Source of the DNA: Roseburia inulinivorans DSM 16841
GTDB taxonomy: Bacteria; Bacillota; Clostridia; Lachnospirales; Lachnospiraceae
Assembly (NCBI RefSeq): GCF_000174195.1
Contig: NZ_ACFY01000091.1
Coordinates: 43,164 to 107,163 of the forward strand
DNA: 64,000 bases
Direction: 5' to 3'
Of the stretch, positions 7,507 to 16,722 are shown piece after piece. Both the position numbers and the translations under genes were made by a program. The notes below the pieces were generated by a model. It made no database searches and had not been told where the DNA came from. It saw nothing but the letters and a program-made list of their open reading frames with translations. Each line of letters starts with the position of its first letter. Positions within the stretch are counted from its first letter, which is position 1.

Positions 7507-10500
7507 ATGTATAACAAAGTTGAAACAAATATGAACTTCGTTGACAGAGAAAAGCAGACAGAGAAGTTCTGGGAAGATCATGACATCTTCAAAAAATCAA
7601 TGGAACAGCGCAAACAGGGAGAGACCTACACATTCTATGACGGTCCTCCGACTGCAAATGGAAAACCACATATCGGACACGTATTAACACGTGTTATCAA
7701 GGATATGATCCCAAGATACCAGACTATGAAGGGAAAATATGTTCCGCGTAAAGCCGGATGGGATACACACGGACTCCCGGTTGAGTTAGAGGTAGAGAAG
7801 ATGCTCGGCTTAAACGGAAAAGAGCAGATCGAAGAGTACGGTATGGAACCTTTCATCAAAAAATGTAAGGAATCTGTATGGAAATACAAGGGAATGTGGG
7901 AAGATTTCTCAGGAACCGTTGGTTTCTGGGCAGATATGGAAAACCCATATGTCACCTATGATGACAACTTTATTGAGTCCGAATGGTGGGCATTAAAACA
8001 GATCTGGGACAAAGGATTGTTATACAAAGGCTTCAAGATCGTTCCCTACTGCCCTCGCTGTGGTACACCACTTTCTTCGCAGGAAGTTGCACAGGGTTAC
8101 AAGACCGTAAAAGAGCGTTCCGCAGTGGTACGTTTCAAAGTTGTCGGAGAGGATGCTTATTTCCTCGCATGGACCACAACTCCGTGGACACTTCCATCCA
8201 ACGTTGCACTCTGTGTGAACCCGGATGAGACTTACTGCAAAGTAAAAGCCGCAGACGGATACACCTACTACATGGCAGAGGCACTTCTTGACAAAGTGTT
8301 AGGAAAGCTTGGCAATGAAGAGGAAGGTGTCAAAGCATATGAAGTATTAGAGACTTACACCGGAAAAGATTTAGAGTACAAAGAATATGAGCCGTTATAT
8401 GCATGTGCAGCAGAAGTGGCAGCAAAACAGCATAAAAAAGGACATTTTGTTACCTGTGACACTTATGTAACGATGTCTGATGGTACTGGTATCGTTCATA
8501 TTGCTCCTGCATTCGGTGAAGATGATGCGAATGTCGGACGTAAGTACGATCTTCCGTTTGTCCAGTTTGTAAACGGAAAAGGTGAGATGACAGAAGAGAC
8601 ACCTTATGCTGGATTATTTGTAAAAAAAGCTGACCCTGAAGTATTAAAAGATCTGGATGCGCAGGGCAAATTATTTGACGCACCAAAGTTCGAACACGAA
8701 TATCCACATTGCTGGAGATGTGATACACCGCTTATTTACTATGCAAGAGAGTCATGGTTCATCAAGATGACAGCAGTCAAAGATGACCTGATCCGTAATA
8801 ATAATACTGTAAACTGGATCCCGGAATCCATCGGTAAAGGACGTTTCGGTGACTGGCTTGAGAACATCCAGGACTGGGGAATCTCCCGTAACCGTTACTG
8901 GGGAACTCCTTTAAATGTATGGGAATGTGAAGGCTGCGGACATCAGGAGTCCATCGGAAGCCGTGCCGAATTAGCAGAGAGAAGCGGAAACCCGGATGAT
9001 GCCAAAGTGGAATTACACAGACCGTATATCGACGCTGTGACCTTCAAATGTCCTGACTGTGGCAAGACCATGCACAGGGTGCCAGAAGTGATCGACTGCT
9101 GGTTCGACTCAGGAGCAATGCCGTTTGCACAGCACCATTATCCATTTGAAAATGAGGATTTGTTCAAACAGCAGTTCCCGGCTCAGTTCATTTCCGAGGC
9201 GGTAGACCAGACACGAGGATGGTTCTATTCCCTGATGGCAGAGTCCACCTTACTGTTTAATAAAGCTCCTTATGAAAACGTTATCGTTTTAGGACATGTA
9301 CAGGATGAGAACGGACAGAAAATGTCCAAATCCAAAGGAAATGCAGTCGATCCGTTCGATGCATTAGAGACTTACGGAGCAGATGCGATCCGCTGGTATT
9401 TCTACATCAACAGCGCTCCATGGCTTCCAAACCGTTTCCATGGAAAAGCAGTGCAGGAGGGACAGCGTAAGTTCTTAAGCACCTTATGGAACACTTATGC
9501 ATTCTTTGTACTGTATGCAAACATTGACGGATTTGACGCAACAAAATATAAACTGGAATATGATAAATTATCCGTGATGGATAAATGGTTACTGTCCAAA
9601 TTAAATACCGTGATCGGCGCTGTGGATGATAACCTTGGCAGTTACAAGATCCCGGAAGCTGCAAGAGCACTCGATGAGTTTGTGGACGATATGAGTAACT
9701 GGTACGTAAGACGCTCCCGTGAACGTTTCTGGGCAAAAGGAATGGAGCAGGATAAGATCAATGCCTACATGACACTTTACACAGCGTTAGTAGAGATCTG
9801 TAAATGTGCAGCACCAATGATCCCGTTCATGACAGAGGAAATCTATCAGAATCTTGTGTGCAGCATTGATAAAAATGCGCCGGAAAGTATTCATTTATGT
9901 GACTTCCCAACCGTTAATGAAGCATACATTGACAAAGAGTTAGAGAAAAATATGGATGAGGTATTAAAGATCGTGGTTATGGGCCGTGCATGCCGTAATG
10001 CAGCAAACATCAAGAACCGTCAGCCGATCGGAAATATGTTTGTCAAAGCTCCATTTGAACTTTCAGAGTACTTCAAAGAGATCATCGAGGATGAGCTGAA
10101 TGTAAAGAAAGTTTCCTTTACCGATGATGTAAGTTCCTACACAAGCTATACATTCAAACCACAGCTCCGTACTGTAGGACCAAAATATGGAAAATATTTA
10201 GGACAGATCCAGAAAGCTTTAGCGGAACTTGACGGAAACGCTGCTATGGCAGAGTTAAAGGAAAATGGATTTATCACTTTGAAGTCTGTCAGTGATGATG
10301 TAAAATTAGCAGAGGAAGATCTGTTAATTACAATGACACAGATGGAAGGTTATGTAACGGAGGGGGACAATACAGTAACCGTTGTCCTTGATACCAACTT
10401 AACACCGGAGTTAATTGAAGAAGGATTTGTGCGTGAGATCATCAGCAAGATCCAGACCATGAGAAAAGAAGCAGGATTCGAAGTGATGGATAAGATCATG

Positions 10501-10671
10501 ATCTCTTATCAGGCAGATGACAAAGTGGCTGCCATCTTTGACAAATATGGTGATGCGATCAAAGCAGATGTACTCGGACTTGATGTTGTAGCTGGCAGTG
10601 TGGATGGATACGAGAAAGAATGGAATATTAATGGGGAAACCGTTCTTTTAGGTGTAAAAAAAGGAGAGTAA
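7507..10671 (+). CDS. ileS: Isoleucyl-tRNA synthetase, long IleS2-like form, 1054 aa
   Basis: Attaches isoleucine to tRNA-Ile in the cytoplasm. The class I signatures are HIGH at residues 55-58 and KMSKS at 605-609. The editing (CP1) domain lies between them, including TTPWTLPSN. Four Cys pairs are visible (CPRC near 180, CWRC near 405, CEGC near 479, CPDC near 518). The 1054-residue length and the N-terminal wording follow the eukaryote-like IleS2 group rather than the roughly 930-residue IleS1 type, and no C-terminal zinc finger is seen. The ribosome binding site is GAGGAGG. The gene is controlled by the T-box upstream. Confidence 0.97.
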   Translation: MYNKVETNMNFVDREKQTEKFWEDHDIFKKSMEQRKQGETYTFYDGPPTANGKPHIGHVLTRVIKDMIPRYQTMKGKYVPRKAGWDTHGLPVELEVEKMLGLNGKEQIEEYGMEPFIKKCKESVWKYKGMWEDFSGTVGFWADMENPYVTYDDNFIESEWWALKQIWDKGLLYKGFKIVPYCPRCGTPLSSQEVAQGYKTVKERSAVVRFKVVGEDAYFLAWTTTPWTLPSNVALCVNPDETYCKVKAADGYTYYMAEALLDKVLGKLGNEEEGVKAYEVLETYTGKDLEYKEYEPLYACAAEVAAKQHKKGHFVTCDTYVTMSDGTGIVHIAPAFGEDDANVGRKYDLPFVQFVNGKGEMTEETPYAGLFVKKADPEVLKDLDAQGKLFDAPKFEHEYPHCWRCDTPLIYYARESWFIKMTAVKDDLIRNNNTVNWIPESIGKGRFGDWLENIQDWGISRNRYWGTPLNVWECEGCGHQESIGSRAELAERSGNPDDAKVELHRPYIDAVTFKCPDCGKTMHRVPEVIDCWFDSGAMPFAQHHYPFENEDLFKQQFPAQFISEAVDQTRGWFYSLMAESTLLFNKAPYENVIVLGHVQDENGQKMSKSKGNAVDPFDALETYGADAIRWYFYINSAPWLPNRFHGKAVQEGQRKFLSTLWNTYAFFVLYANIDGFDATKYKLEYDKLSVMDKWLLSKLNTVIGAVDDNLGSYKIPEAARALDEFVDDMSNWYVRRSRERFWAKGMEQDKINAYMTLYTALVEICKCAAPMIPFMTEEIYQNLVCSIDKNAPESIHLCDFPTVNEAYIDKELEKNMDEVLKIVVMGRACRNAANIKNRQPIGNMFVKAPFELSEYFKEIIEDELNVKKVSFTDDVSSYTSYTFKPQLRTVGPKYGKYLGQIQKALAELDGNAAMAELKENGFITLKSVSDDVKLAEEDLLITMTQMEGYVTEGDNTVTVVLDTNLTPELIEEGFVREIISKIQTMRKEAGFEVMDKIMISYQADDKVAAIFDKYGDAIKADVLGLDVVAGSVDGYEKEWNINGETVLLGVKKGE

Positions 10672-10675
10672 GGAA

Positions 10676-13144
10676 ATGTCTAAAACAGCAGCAGTCTTCA
10701 ATAAGAAAAAATTTATCAATGATGTAACAGAGACAGTCCGTCATATGTATCGCAAACAGTTAAAAGAAGCAAGCCAGCAGGAGATTTTCCAGGCGGTATC
10801 CTACGTCGTAAAAGACGTTGTGATCGATGACTGGCTGGCAACCCAGCAGGCATTTGACGATCAGGATCCAAAGATTGTCTATTATATGTCAATGGAATTT
10901 CTGATGGGCCGTGCGCTTGGAAATAACCTGATCAATTTAAAAGCTTACAAAGAAGTGAAAGAAGCTCTGGAAGAAATCGGACTGAATCTTGACGTGATCG
11001 AAGATCAGGAGCCGGATCCTGCACTCGGAAACGGTGGTCTTGGACGTCTTGCAGCATGCTTTATGGAATCACTGGCAACACTCGGATACGCAGCTTACGG
11101 CTGCGGTATCCGTTACCGTTATGGTATGTTCAAACAGCAGATTTCGGATGGTTTTCAGGTAGAGGTACCGGATAACTGGTTAAAGAATGGCTACCCATTC
11201 GAACTTCGCAGACCGGAGTATTCCTACGAGATCAAATTCGGCGGCTATGTCCGTACCGAAGACATGGGAAATGGCAACACCAGATTTATCCATGAAGGCT
11301 ATCAGTCCGTTATGGCGATCCCATACGATATGCCGATCGTAGGATATGATAATCATATGGTAAATACGCTGATGATCTGGGATGCAGAGCCTAAGGAAGG
11401 TTTCCAGTTAGATTCCTTTGATAAAGGAGATTATAACAAAGCGGTAGAGCAGGAAAACCTTGCACGTAACCTGGTGGAAGTCCTTTATCCGAATGACAAT
11501 CATATTCAGGGAAAAGAACTTCGTTTAAAACAGCAGTATTTCTTCGTATCTGCAAGTTTACAGCGTGCGATCGCAAGATTCAAAAAGCATCATGAGGATA
11601 TCCATCAGCTGCCTGAGAAAGCAGTATTCCAGATGAATGATACACATCCGACGGTTGCAGTGGCAGAGTTAATGCGTATTTTGCTGGATGAGGAAGGCTT
11701 AAGCTGGGAGGATGCGTGGGATATCACAACCCACTGTGTTGCTTATACCAACCATACCATTATGGCTGAGGCTCTTGAAAAATGGCCGATCGAGATTTTC
11801 CAGAGACTGCTTCCGCGTGTATATCAGATCGTGGAAGAGATCAACCGCCGTTTTGTTTTACAGATCCAGGAGCAGTATCCGGGCAACAATGATAAAATTG
11901 CAAAAATGGCAATTTTATATGATGGTCAGGTAAAAATGGCGCATCTTGCGATCGTTGCAGGTTATTCTGTCAACGGTGTTGCCAGACTGCACACAGAGAT
12001 TTTGAAAAAAGAGCAGTTAAAAGATTTCTATGAGATGATGCCGCAGAAGTTCAATAACAAAACCAATGGTATCACACAGAGACGTTTCTTAGCACATGCG
12101 AACCCGCTTCTGGCTGACTGGGTGACAGCACATGTGGGAGAAGGCTGGATCACAGACCTTTCCCAGATCAGGAAACTTGCGCCTTATGCAGATGATAAAA
12201 AAGCACAGCAGGAGTTTCTGGAGATCAAGCACCAGAATAAAGTGCGCCTTGCAAAATATATCAAAGAGCACAATGGAATTGATGTAGATCCGGATTCCAT
12301 CTTTGATGTGCAGGTGAAACGTCTTCATGAGTACAAACGTCAGCTGTTGAATATCCTTCATGTTATGTATCTCTATAACGAGATCAAAGAGCATCCGGAT
12401 ATGGAATTTGTTCCAAGAACATTCATTTTTGGTGCAAAGGCAGCAGCCGGTTATAAAAATGCAAAACTTACCATTAAACTGATCAACAGCGTTGGAGAAG
12501 TGATCAACAATGATAAGAGTATCAATAATAAGATCAAAGTGGTATTTATCGAGGACTACAAAGTTTCCAATGCAGAGTGGATCTTTGCAGCAGCAGATGT
12601 CAGCGAGCAGATTTCGACTGCAAGTAAAGAGGCATCCGGTACCGGTAATATGAAGTTCATGTTAAACGGTGCCCTGACACTTGGAACGATGGATGGTGCG
12701 AATGTCGAGATGTACGAGGAAGTCGGACCGGATAATATGTTTATTTTCGGTATGAGTTCTGACGAAGTGATCGCACATGAGCATAACCGTGATTATGATC
12801 CGATGCAGATTTTCAACACGGATCAGGATATCCGCAAAGTTCTGACACAGTTAGTGAACGGATTCTACTCACCGAACGACTCCGAACTTTTCCGTGACCT
12901 GTACAATTCACTGCTGAATACACACAGTACACAGTACGCGGATACTTACTTCATTCTTGCAGACTTCCGTTCTTATGCAGAAGCGCAGAAGAAGATCATG
13001 GAGTATTACAAGAACAGGAGCGCCTGGGCAAAGAGCGCTATCTTAAACACTGCACATTCCGGCAAGTTCTCATCCGACAGAACGATTCAGGAATATGTGG
13101 ATGATATCTGGCATTTACCGAAGGTAAAGGTTGATGTGGAATAA
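10676..13144 (+). CDS. glgP: Glycogen/starch alpha-glucan phosphorylase, 822 aa
   Basis: Releases glucose-1-phosphate from the non-reducing ends of alpha-1,4-glucans, using pyridoxal phosphate. Conserved blocks are visible from the N-terminus (YYMSMEFLMGRALGNNL, near residue 65) to the cofactor lysine Lys660 in GTGNMKFMLNGALTLGT. The length is typical of GT35 enzymes. It starts 4 bp after the ileS stop with AAGGAA as ribosome binding site, so it may be partly co-transcribed with ileS, an unusual pairing. A strong terminator follows. Confidence 0.96.
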   Translation: MSKTAAVFNKKKFINDVTETVRHMYRKQLKEASQQEIFQAVSYVVKDVVIDDWLATQQAFDDQDPKIVYYMSMEFLMGRALGNNLINLKAYKEVKEALEEIGLNLDVIEDQEPDPALGNGGLGRLAACFMESLATLGYAAYGCGIRYRYGMFKQQISDGFQVEVPDNWLKNGYPFELRRPEYSYEIKFGGYVRTEDMGNGNTRFIHEGYQSVMAIPYDMPIVGYDNHMVNTLMIWDAEPKEGFQLDSFDKGDYNKAVEQENLARNLVEVLYPNDNHIQGKELRLKQQYFFVSASLQRAIARFKKHHEDIHQLPEKAVFQMNDTHPTVAVAELMRILLDEEGLSWEDAWDITTHCVAYTNHTIMAEALEKWPIEIFQRLLPRVYQIVEEINRRFVLQIQEQYPGNNDKIAKMAILYDGQVKMAHLAIVAGYSVNGVARLHTEILKKEQLKDFYEMMPQKFNNKTNGITQRRFLAHANPLLADWVTAHVGEGWITDLSQIRKLAPYADDKKAQQEFLEIKHQNKVRLAKYIKEHNGIDVDPDSIFDVQVKRLHEYKRQLLNILHVMYLYNEIKEHPDMEFVPRTFIFGAKAAAGYKNAKLTIKLINSVGEVINNDKSINNKIKVVFIEDYKVSNAEWIFAAADVSEQISTASKEASGTGNMKFMLNGALTLGTMDGANVEMYEEVGPDNMFIFGMSSDEVIAHEHNRDYDPMQIFNTDQDIRKVLTQLVNGFYSPNDSELFRDLYNSLLNTHSTQYADTYFILADFRSYAEAQKKIMEYYKNRSAWAKSAILNTAHSGKFSSDRTIQEYVDDIWHLPKVKVDVE

Positions 13145-13166
13145 AGAATAGATGTTTTGATCAGAA

Positions 13167-13231
13167 GGCAGTTCTGTGATAGGTATATAGTCATTGCTTG
13201 GGAAACGTATCTATCATGGAACTGCATTTTT
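13167..13231 (+). terminator. Terminator after glgP
   Basis: A long stem (GCAGTTCTGTGATAG with CTATCATGGAACTGC) followed by ATTTTT. It separates glgP from the AT-rich lipid operon. Confidence 0.8.
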
Positions 13232-13281
13232 GAAATCTAAAAGTATTTTCAGCAAGCTGATTTGAAAGGCACTAAATCATT

Positions 13282-13635
13282 ATGAAAAATATAACTTTTT
13301 TAGACAGCATTAAATGTGCTGTAAAGGGAATGAAGTATGCTTTTAAAACAGAAAAAAATTTTAAATATTATTTCTTTATTGCCTTATTTTTTCTGATTTT
13401 AAATATTTTATTAAAATCAACAAAACTGGATTACATTTTGTACATAATTGTAACAAGTGGAGTTTTGATGGCTGAATTAGCGAATACAGCTATTGAACAT
13501 GTTGCAAATGCTATATCAGGTAAATACAATGAGGAGATTCGATTAGCAAAAGATATTGGTTCCGGTATTGTGTTAATGCAGGGATTTGCTTTTTTTATTG
13601 TAGAGGGAATAGTTTTTATCACTAAATTTGTGTAA
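13282..13635 (+). CDS. dgkA: Diacylglycerol/undecaprenol kinase family protein, 117 aa
   Basis: Small three-helix membrane kinase that phosphorylates a lipid alcohol (undecaprenol in most Gram-positives, diacylglycerol in Proteobacteria). Seen: an amphipathic N-terminus with ALKG-like KCAVKGMKYAFKTEKNFK, three hydrophobic helices, and the family signature MAELANTAIEHVANAI near residue 70, where Glu and Asn bind Mg-ATP. It is the first gene of an AT-rich operon and overlaps the next frame. In this setting it could supply the phosphorylated lipid for the CTP transferase that follows. Confidence 0.9.
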   Translation: MKNITFLDSIKCAVKGMKYAFKTEKNFKYYFFIALFFLILNILLKSTKLDYILYIIVTSGVLMAELANTAIEHVANAISGKYNEEIRLAKDIGSGIVLMQGFAFFIVEGIVFITKFV

Positions 13636-14281
13636 ACAAGAGAGGAAAGACCCGGCAGGCAATCCTATTTGGGATGCGCTGGATCATAGCAGAAAATATA
13701 TGATAATTTTAGATATGTATTTAACGATGTTATCCGTTATATTGGGTGGTATATTGAACATGCTTTTTGTAAAAACAAATTTTTATAAAAAGTATAAATA
13801 TCCGATTGACTGTAACAGAAAATTCAGGGATGGGAAAAGGATATTTGGAGACAATAAAACATGGATAGGTATTGTGTCCATGATTGTCTGTTGCATCTTA
13901 TCTCAGGTATTTATAGGTTTTATCTGTAATGCTTTCAATATCAATAATCATAACCAAATCTATCGTTTTTATGAAAATAAAGTAGGGGTTAATGTTTTGA
14001 CAGGATTTTTGTTCGGCTTTATGTACATGTTGTTTGAACTGCCAAATTCATTTATAAAAAGAAGATTGGATATTGAATGTGGAAAAACAAATACAAATAT
14101 AATAGGAAAATTATTCTTTGTCATAGATCAGATCGATTCCCTCATAGGAGTCATGCTGATTTTAGTGATATTTGCTAAAATCTCCTGGAAACAATACTTT
14201 GCGTATATTTTCATTGGTGGATTCACTCATATTATGGTAAACTTATTTTTATACAAAATCAAAGTCAGGAGAAATGTATGA
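13628..14281 (+). CDS. CarS/CdsA-like CDP-lipid synthase, up to 217 aa
   Basis: Membrane CTP transferase related to archaeal CDP-archaeol synthase (CarS) and to CdsA, activating a phosphatidic-acid-like lipid to a CDP-lipid. Diagnostic blocks are DGKRIFGDNKTWIG (near residue 67), FELPNSFIKRRLDI (near 138) and the metal-binding VIDQIDSLIG (near 167), with about five hydrophobic helices. The start is uncertain: the TTG at 13628 overlaps dgkA and lacks a good ribosome binding site, and ATG 13700 would begin just before the first helix. The stop overlaps the next start (ATGA), indicating translational coupling. Confidence 0.83.
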   Translation: MCKQERKDPAGNPIWDALDHSRKYMIILDMYLTMLSVILGGILNMLFVKTNFYKKYKYPIDCNRKFRDGKRIFGDNKTWIGIVSMIVCCILSQVFIGFICNAFNINNHNQIYRFYENKVGVNVLTGFLFGFMYMLFELPNSFIKRRLDIECGKTNTNIIGKLFFVIDQIDSLIGVMLILVIFAKISWKQYFAYIFIGGFTHIMVNLFLYKIKVRRNV

Positions 14282-14931
14282 AAAGGGAAAAGAAGTTATT
14301 CATCGGATGCTTTAATAAATCGGTTATTTTAACGTACATTGGAGTTATTTTTGCCCTTGCAGGCATTTTTATATTAATAGATTTACAGGAAGCGGAGCAA
14401 ATGAACCTTGTGATGTTTTGTCTGATCATTTCTGGTCTGTGTGATTTGTTTGATGGCTTTATTGCCAGAAAATGCAACAGAAATGAAACACAAAAAGCTT
14501 TTGGAGTTCAGATCGATACATTATGCGATATTATCTCATTTGTTATATTTCCGTCGATTCTTTTGTATAAAATGGCATTTCAGCATCATTCTCAGATGGT
14601 ATTTACGGTTTCTATCGTGATGATTATTTTATATGTTTTGTGTGGTATTACCCGGCTGGCATGGTTTAATATATTAGCCAATGCCGGAAGTAAAACAACT
14701 TATTATCAGGGTGTACCAGTTACATATATTTCGTTTGTTGTCCCTGTTTTTTATGTGGGCATTCAAAGAATTCCCTTCCTGATGCGCAATATAAATGATA
14801 TATTTGTGATCCTATATGGTGTTATGGGATTTTTGTTTGTGGCGAATTTGAAAATAAAAAAACCATCAGGAAAATGGTATGTATTTTTTTCGGTCGCTGC
14901 GATTGTCACAGTGGTATTACTTTTTATTTAG
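14278..14931 (+). CDS. pssA: CDP-diacylglycerol-serine O-phosphatidyltransferase (PS synthase), 217 aa
   Basis: Membrane enzyme that replaces the CMP of a CDP-lipid with serine. The CDP-alcohol phosphotransferase signature is present near residue 60: DGFIARK, then FGVQIDTLCD, supplying the four conserved aspartates. Helices flank it on both sides. The subfamily (serine rather than glycerol-phosphate acceptor) is inferred from the block QIDTLCDIISFVIFPS and from the decarboxylase gene that follows. The ribosome binding site is CAGGAGA. Confidence 0.9.
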   Translation: MKREKKLFIGCFNKSVILTYIGVIFALAGIFILIDLQEAEQMNLVMFCLIISGLCDLFDGFIARKCNRNETQKAFGVQIDTLCDIISFVIFPSILLYKMAFQHHSQMVFTVSIVMIILYVLCGITRLAWFNILANAGSKTTYYQGVPVTYISFVVPVFYVGIQRIPFLMRNINDIFVILYGVMGFLFVANLKIKKPSGKWYVFFSVAAIVTVVLLFI

Positions 14932-14939
14932 TGGTGGTT

Positions 14940-15797
14940 ATGGTTAAAATTTATCATAGAGACAGTAAAAAACTGATAGAAGAAAAAGAATATCAGGAAG
15001 AGTTATTGATTTTTTTATATAAAACAGTGATAGGAAGAAGCTTATTAAAGTTATTTGTTGCCAGACCATGGTTCAGCAATTTAAGAGCAAGATATCAGAA
15101 GAGCCCTGAATCAAAAAAAGATATTTTGCCGTTTGTAAAAGAATATCATGTAGATATCTCCGATTATAATATTGATCGCTTTGACAGTTTTAATGATTTT
15201 TTTACAAGGAAAAGAATGTATGGAACGACAACCCGGTCAAATGAATTGATGGCAATTGCTGACAGCAAATTATCTGTTTATAGAGTTGATGAAAAACTGA
15301 AATTGAATATAAAGAATTCTATTTATGAATTAAAAGATATTATTCAACAGAAAGAAATTGCTGATTTATATAAAAACGGATATGCTCTTGTGTTCAGGTT
15401 AGCGGTGAATGACTATCATCGTTATGTATTTTTTGATGATGGTGAATTAATTTCTTCTGAATTTATAAAAGGTGAATTGCATACCATAAGGCCTGTTTCT
15501 GAAAAATATAAAGTGTATGCCAGAAACAGCAGGGTTGTGAATGTCATGGATTCAAAATCGTTTGGTATCATTACGCAGGTTGAAATAGGTGCTTTACTTG
15601 TGGGGAAAATTGTCAATCATAATACTCATATGTTCAGCAGGCTGGAAGAAAAAGGTTATTTTGAATATGGTGGTTCTACTATTGTAATGTTTTTTCCACC
15701 CAATATCATGATAGATGAAGATATATTAAGACAATCTCAGGCGGGATATGAAACTCAGGTTTTCATAGGTGATAAAATCGGACAAAGAAAGGAATAA
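14940..15797 (+). CDS. psd: Phosphatidylserine decarboxylase proenzyme, 285 aa
   Basis: Converts phosphatidylserine to phosphatidylethanolamine using a pyruvoyl group made by self-cleavage. The cleavage motif GGST (Gly-Ser bond) lies near residue 244 in EYGGSTIVMFF. The catalytic His-containing block NDYHRYVFF is near 157, and FNDFFTRK, usual for PSD, is near 85. The true start is ATG 14940, 8 bp after the pssA stop; an upstream in-frame extension overlapping pssA is rejected. It probably works directly with pssA. Confidence 0.92.
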   Translation: MVKIYHRDSKKLIEEKEYQEELLIFLYKTVIGRSLLKLFVARPWFSNLRARYQKSPESKKDILPFVKEYHVDISDYNIDRFDSFNDFFTRKRMYGTTTRSNELMAIADSKLSVYRVDEKLKLNIKNSIYELKDIIQQKEIADLYKNGYALVFRLAVNDYHRYVFFDDGELISSEFIKGELHTIRPVSEKYKVYARNSRVVNVMDSKSFGIITQVEIGALLVGKIVNHNTHMFSRLEEKGYFEYGGSTIVMFFPPNIMIDEDILRQSQAGYETQVFIGDKIGQRKE

Positions 15798-15803
15798 AGA
15801 GCC

Positions 15804-16709
15804 ATGTTTGCTGCATTAAAAAGGTTAAATATTTATCAAAAAGAAATGTATCCAATCATTTCAAGATTATTATTAGGATATTTGGTGTTTGGTGAAATTT
15901 ATTTTATCATTCTGTTAAATCATGGAATTATAGATGTGAAGTTTGGGATACAGGAACTGGTTTGTGGATTTACAGTATTTAGTTTTCTGTTCTGGCTTAG
16001 GATCGCAGATGATTTTAAGGATTATGAACTTGATTGCAGATTATTTAAAGAGCGGCCATTGCCTTCTGGAAGAGTGACGAAAAAGGATTTGGGTATTTTT
16101 ATAACAATATTAATCGCTATTACTCTGGTCTTAAATTTTATTTACATGAATAATTTTTTGTTTTGTGTTTTATTATATACCTACGGCTCCTTCATGGCGG
16201 TATGGTTTTTCCAAAAACATAAAATTGCGAAATCATTACCTCTGGCTTTAGTTACGCATAATCCTGTTCAGATATTTATCAATCTTTACATAGTATCATT
16301 TACAGTTATTAAATATCAGCTGCCATTTTTTGATCTGACGAATATGCTGGCATTGCTGACTTTGTATTTTCCAGCTTTGATCTGGGAAGTTTCAAGAAAA
16401 ATAAAAGCTCCTGAGGAGGAGACGGAATATGTAACATACAGCAAACTTTTTGGATACAAAAAAGCAGTTAATTTCGTATTTATTGTTACATGGATTGATA
16501 TTTTTACAAATTTTGCTTTAGTCTGGAATTTAAATAAATGGTCAGTGCTCGCACTGTTACTCAATGTGTTATGGTGCAGCTGGAAATTTGTTGAATTTAA
16601 AAAGAATCCTACCAAATACAAAATTGTAACAAAAGTAGAAATGTATACGTATATTCAGGAATCACTGATGATTCTAACCATTATCCTGTACATTATCATG
16701 CATAGGTAA
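15804..16709 (+). CDS. UbiA-family prenyltransferase, 301 aa
   Basis: Polytopic membrane protein (about eight helices) of the UbiA superfamily, which transfers isoprenyl chains to aromatic or lipid acceptors. The first Asp-rich motif is clear (RIADDFKDYELDCRLF near residue 75), followed by the family's RPLPSGRV. The second motif is altered: instead of DxxxD the corresponding loop reads PEEETEYVTYSKLFG near residue 206. It lies 6 bp after psd and 13 bp before the dikinase locus, so it belongs to this operon. Acceptor and chain length are unknown; the digeranylgeranylglyceryl-phosphate synthase of archaea is in the same superfamily. Confidence 0.85.
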   Translation: MFAALKRLNIYQKEMYPIISRLLLGYLVFGEIYFIILLNHGIIDVKFGIQELVCGFTVFSFLFWLRIADDFKDYELDCRLFKERPLPSGRVTKKDLGIFITILIAITLVLNFIYMNNFLFCVLLYTYGSFMAVWFFQKHKIAKSLPLALVTHNPVQIFINLYIVSFTVIKYQLPFFDLTNMLALLTLYFPALIWEVSRKIKAPEEETEYVTYSKLFGYKKAVNFVFIVTWIDIFTNFALVWNLNKWSVLALLLNVLWCSWKFVEFKKNPTKYKIVTKVEMYTYIQESLMILTIILYIIMHR

Positions 16710-16722
16710 ACTTGGAGAAAAA

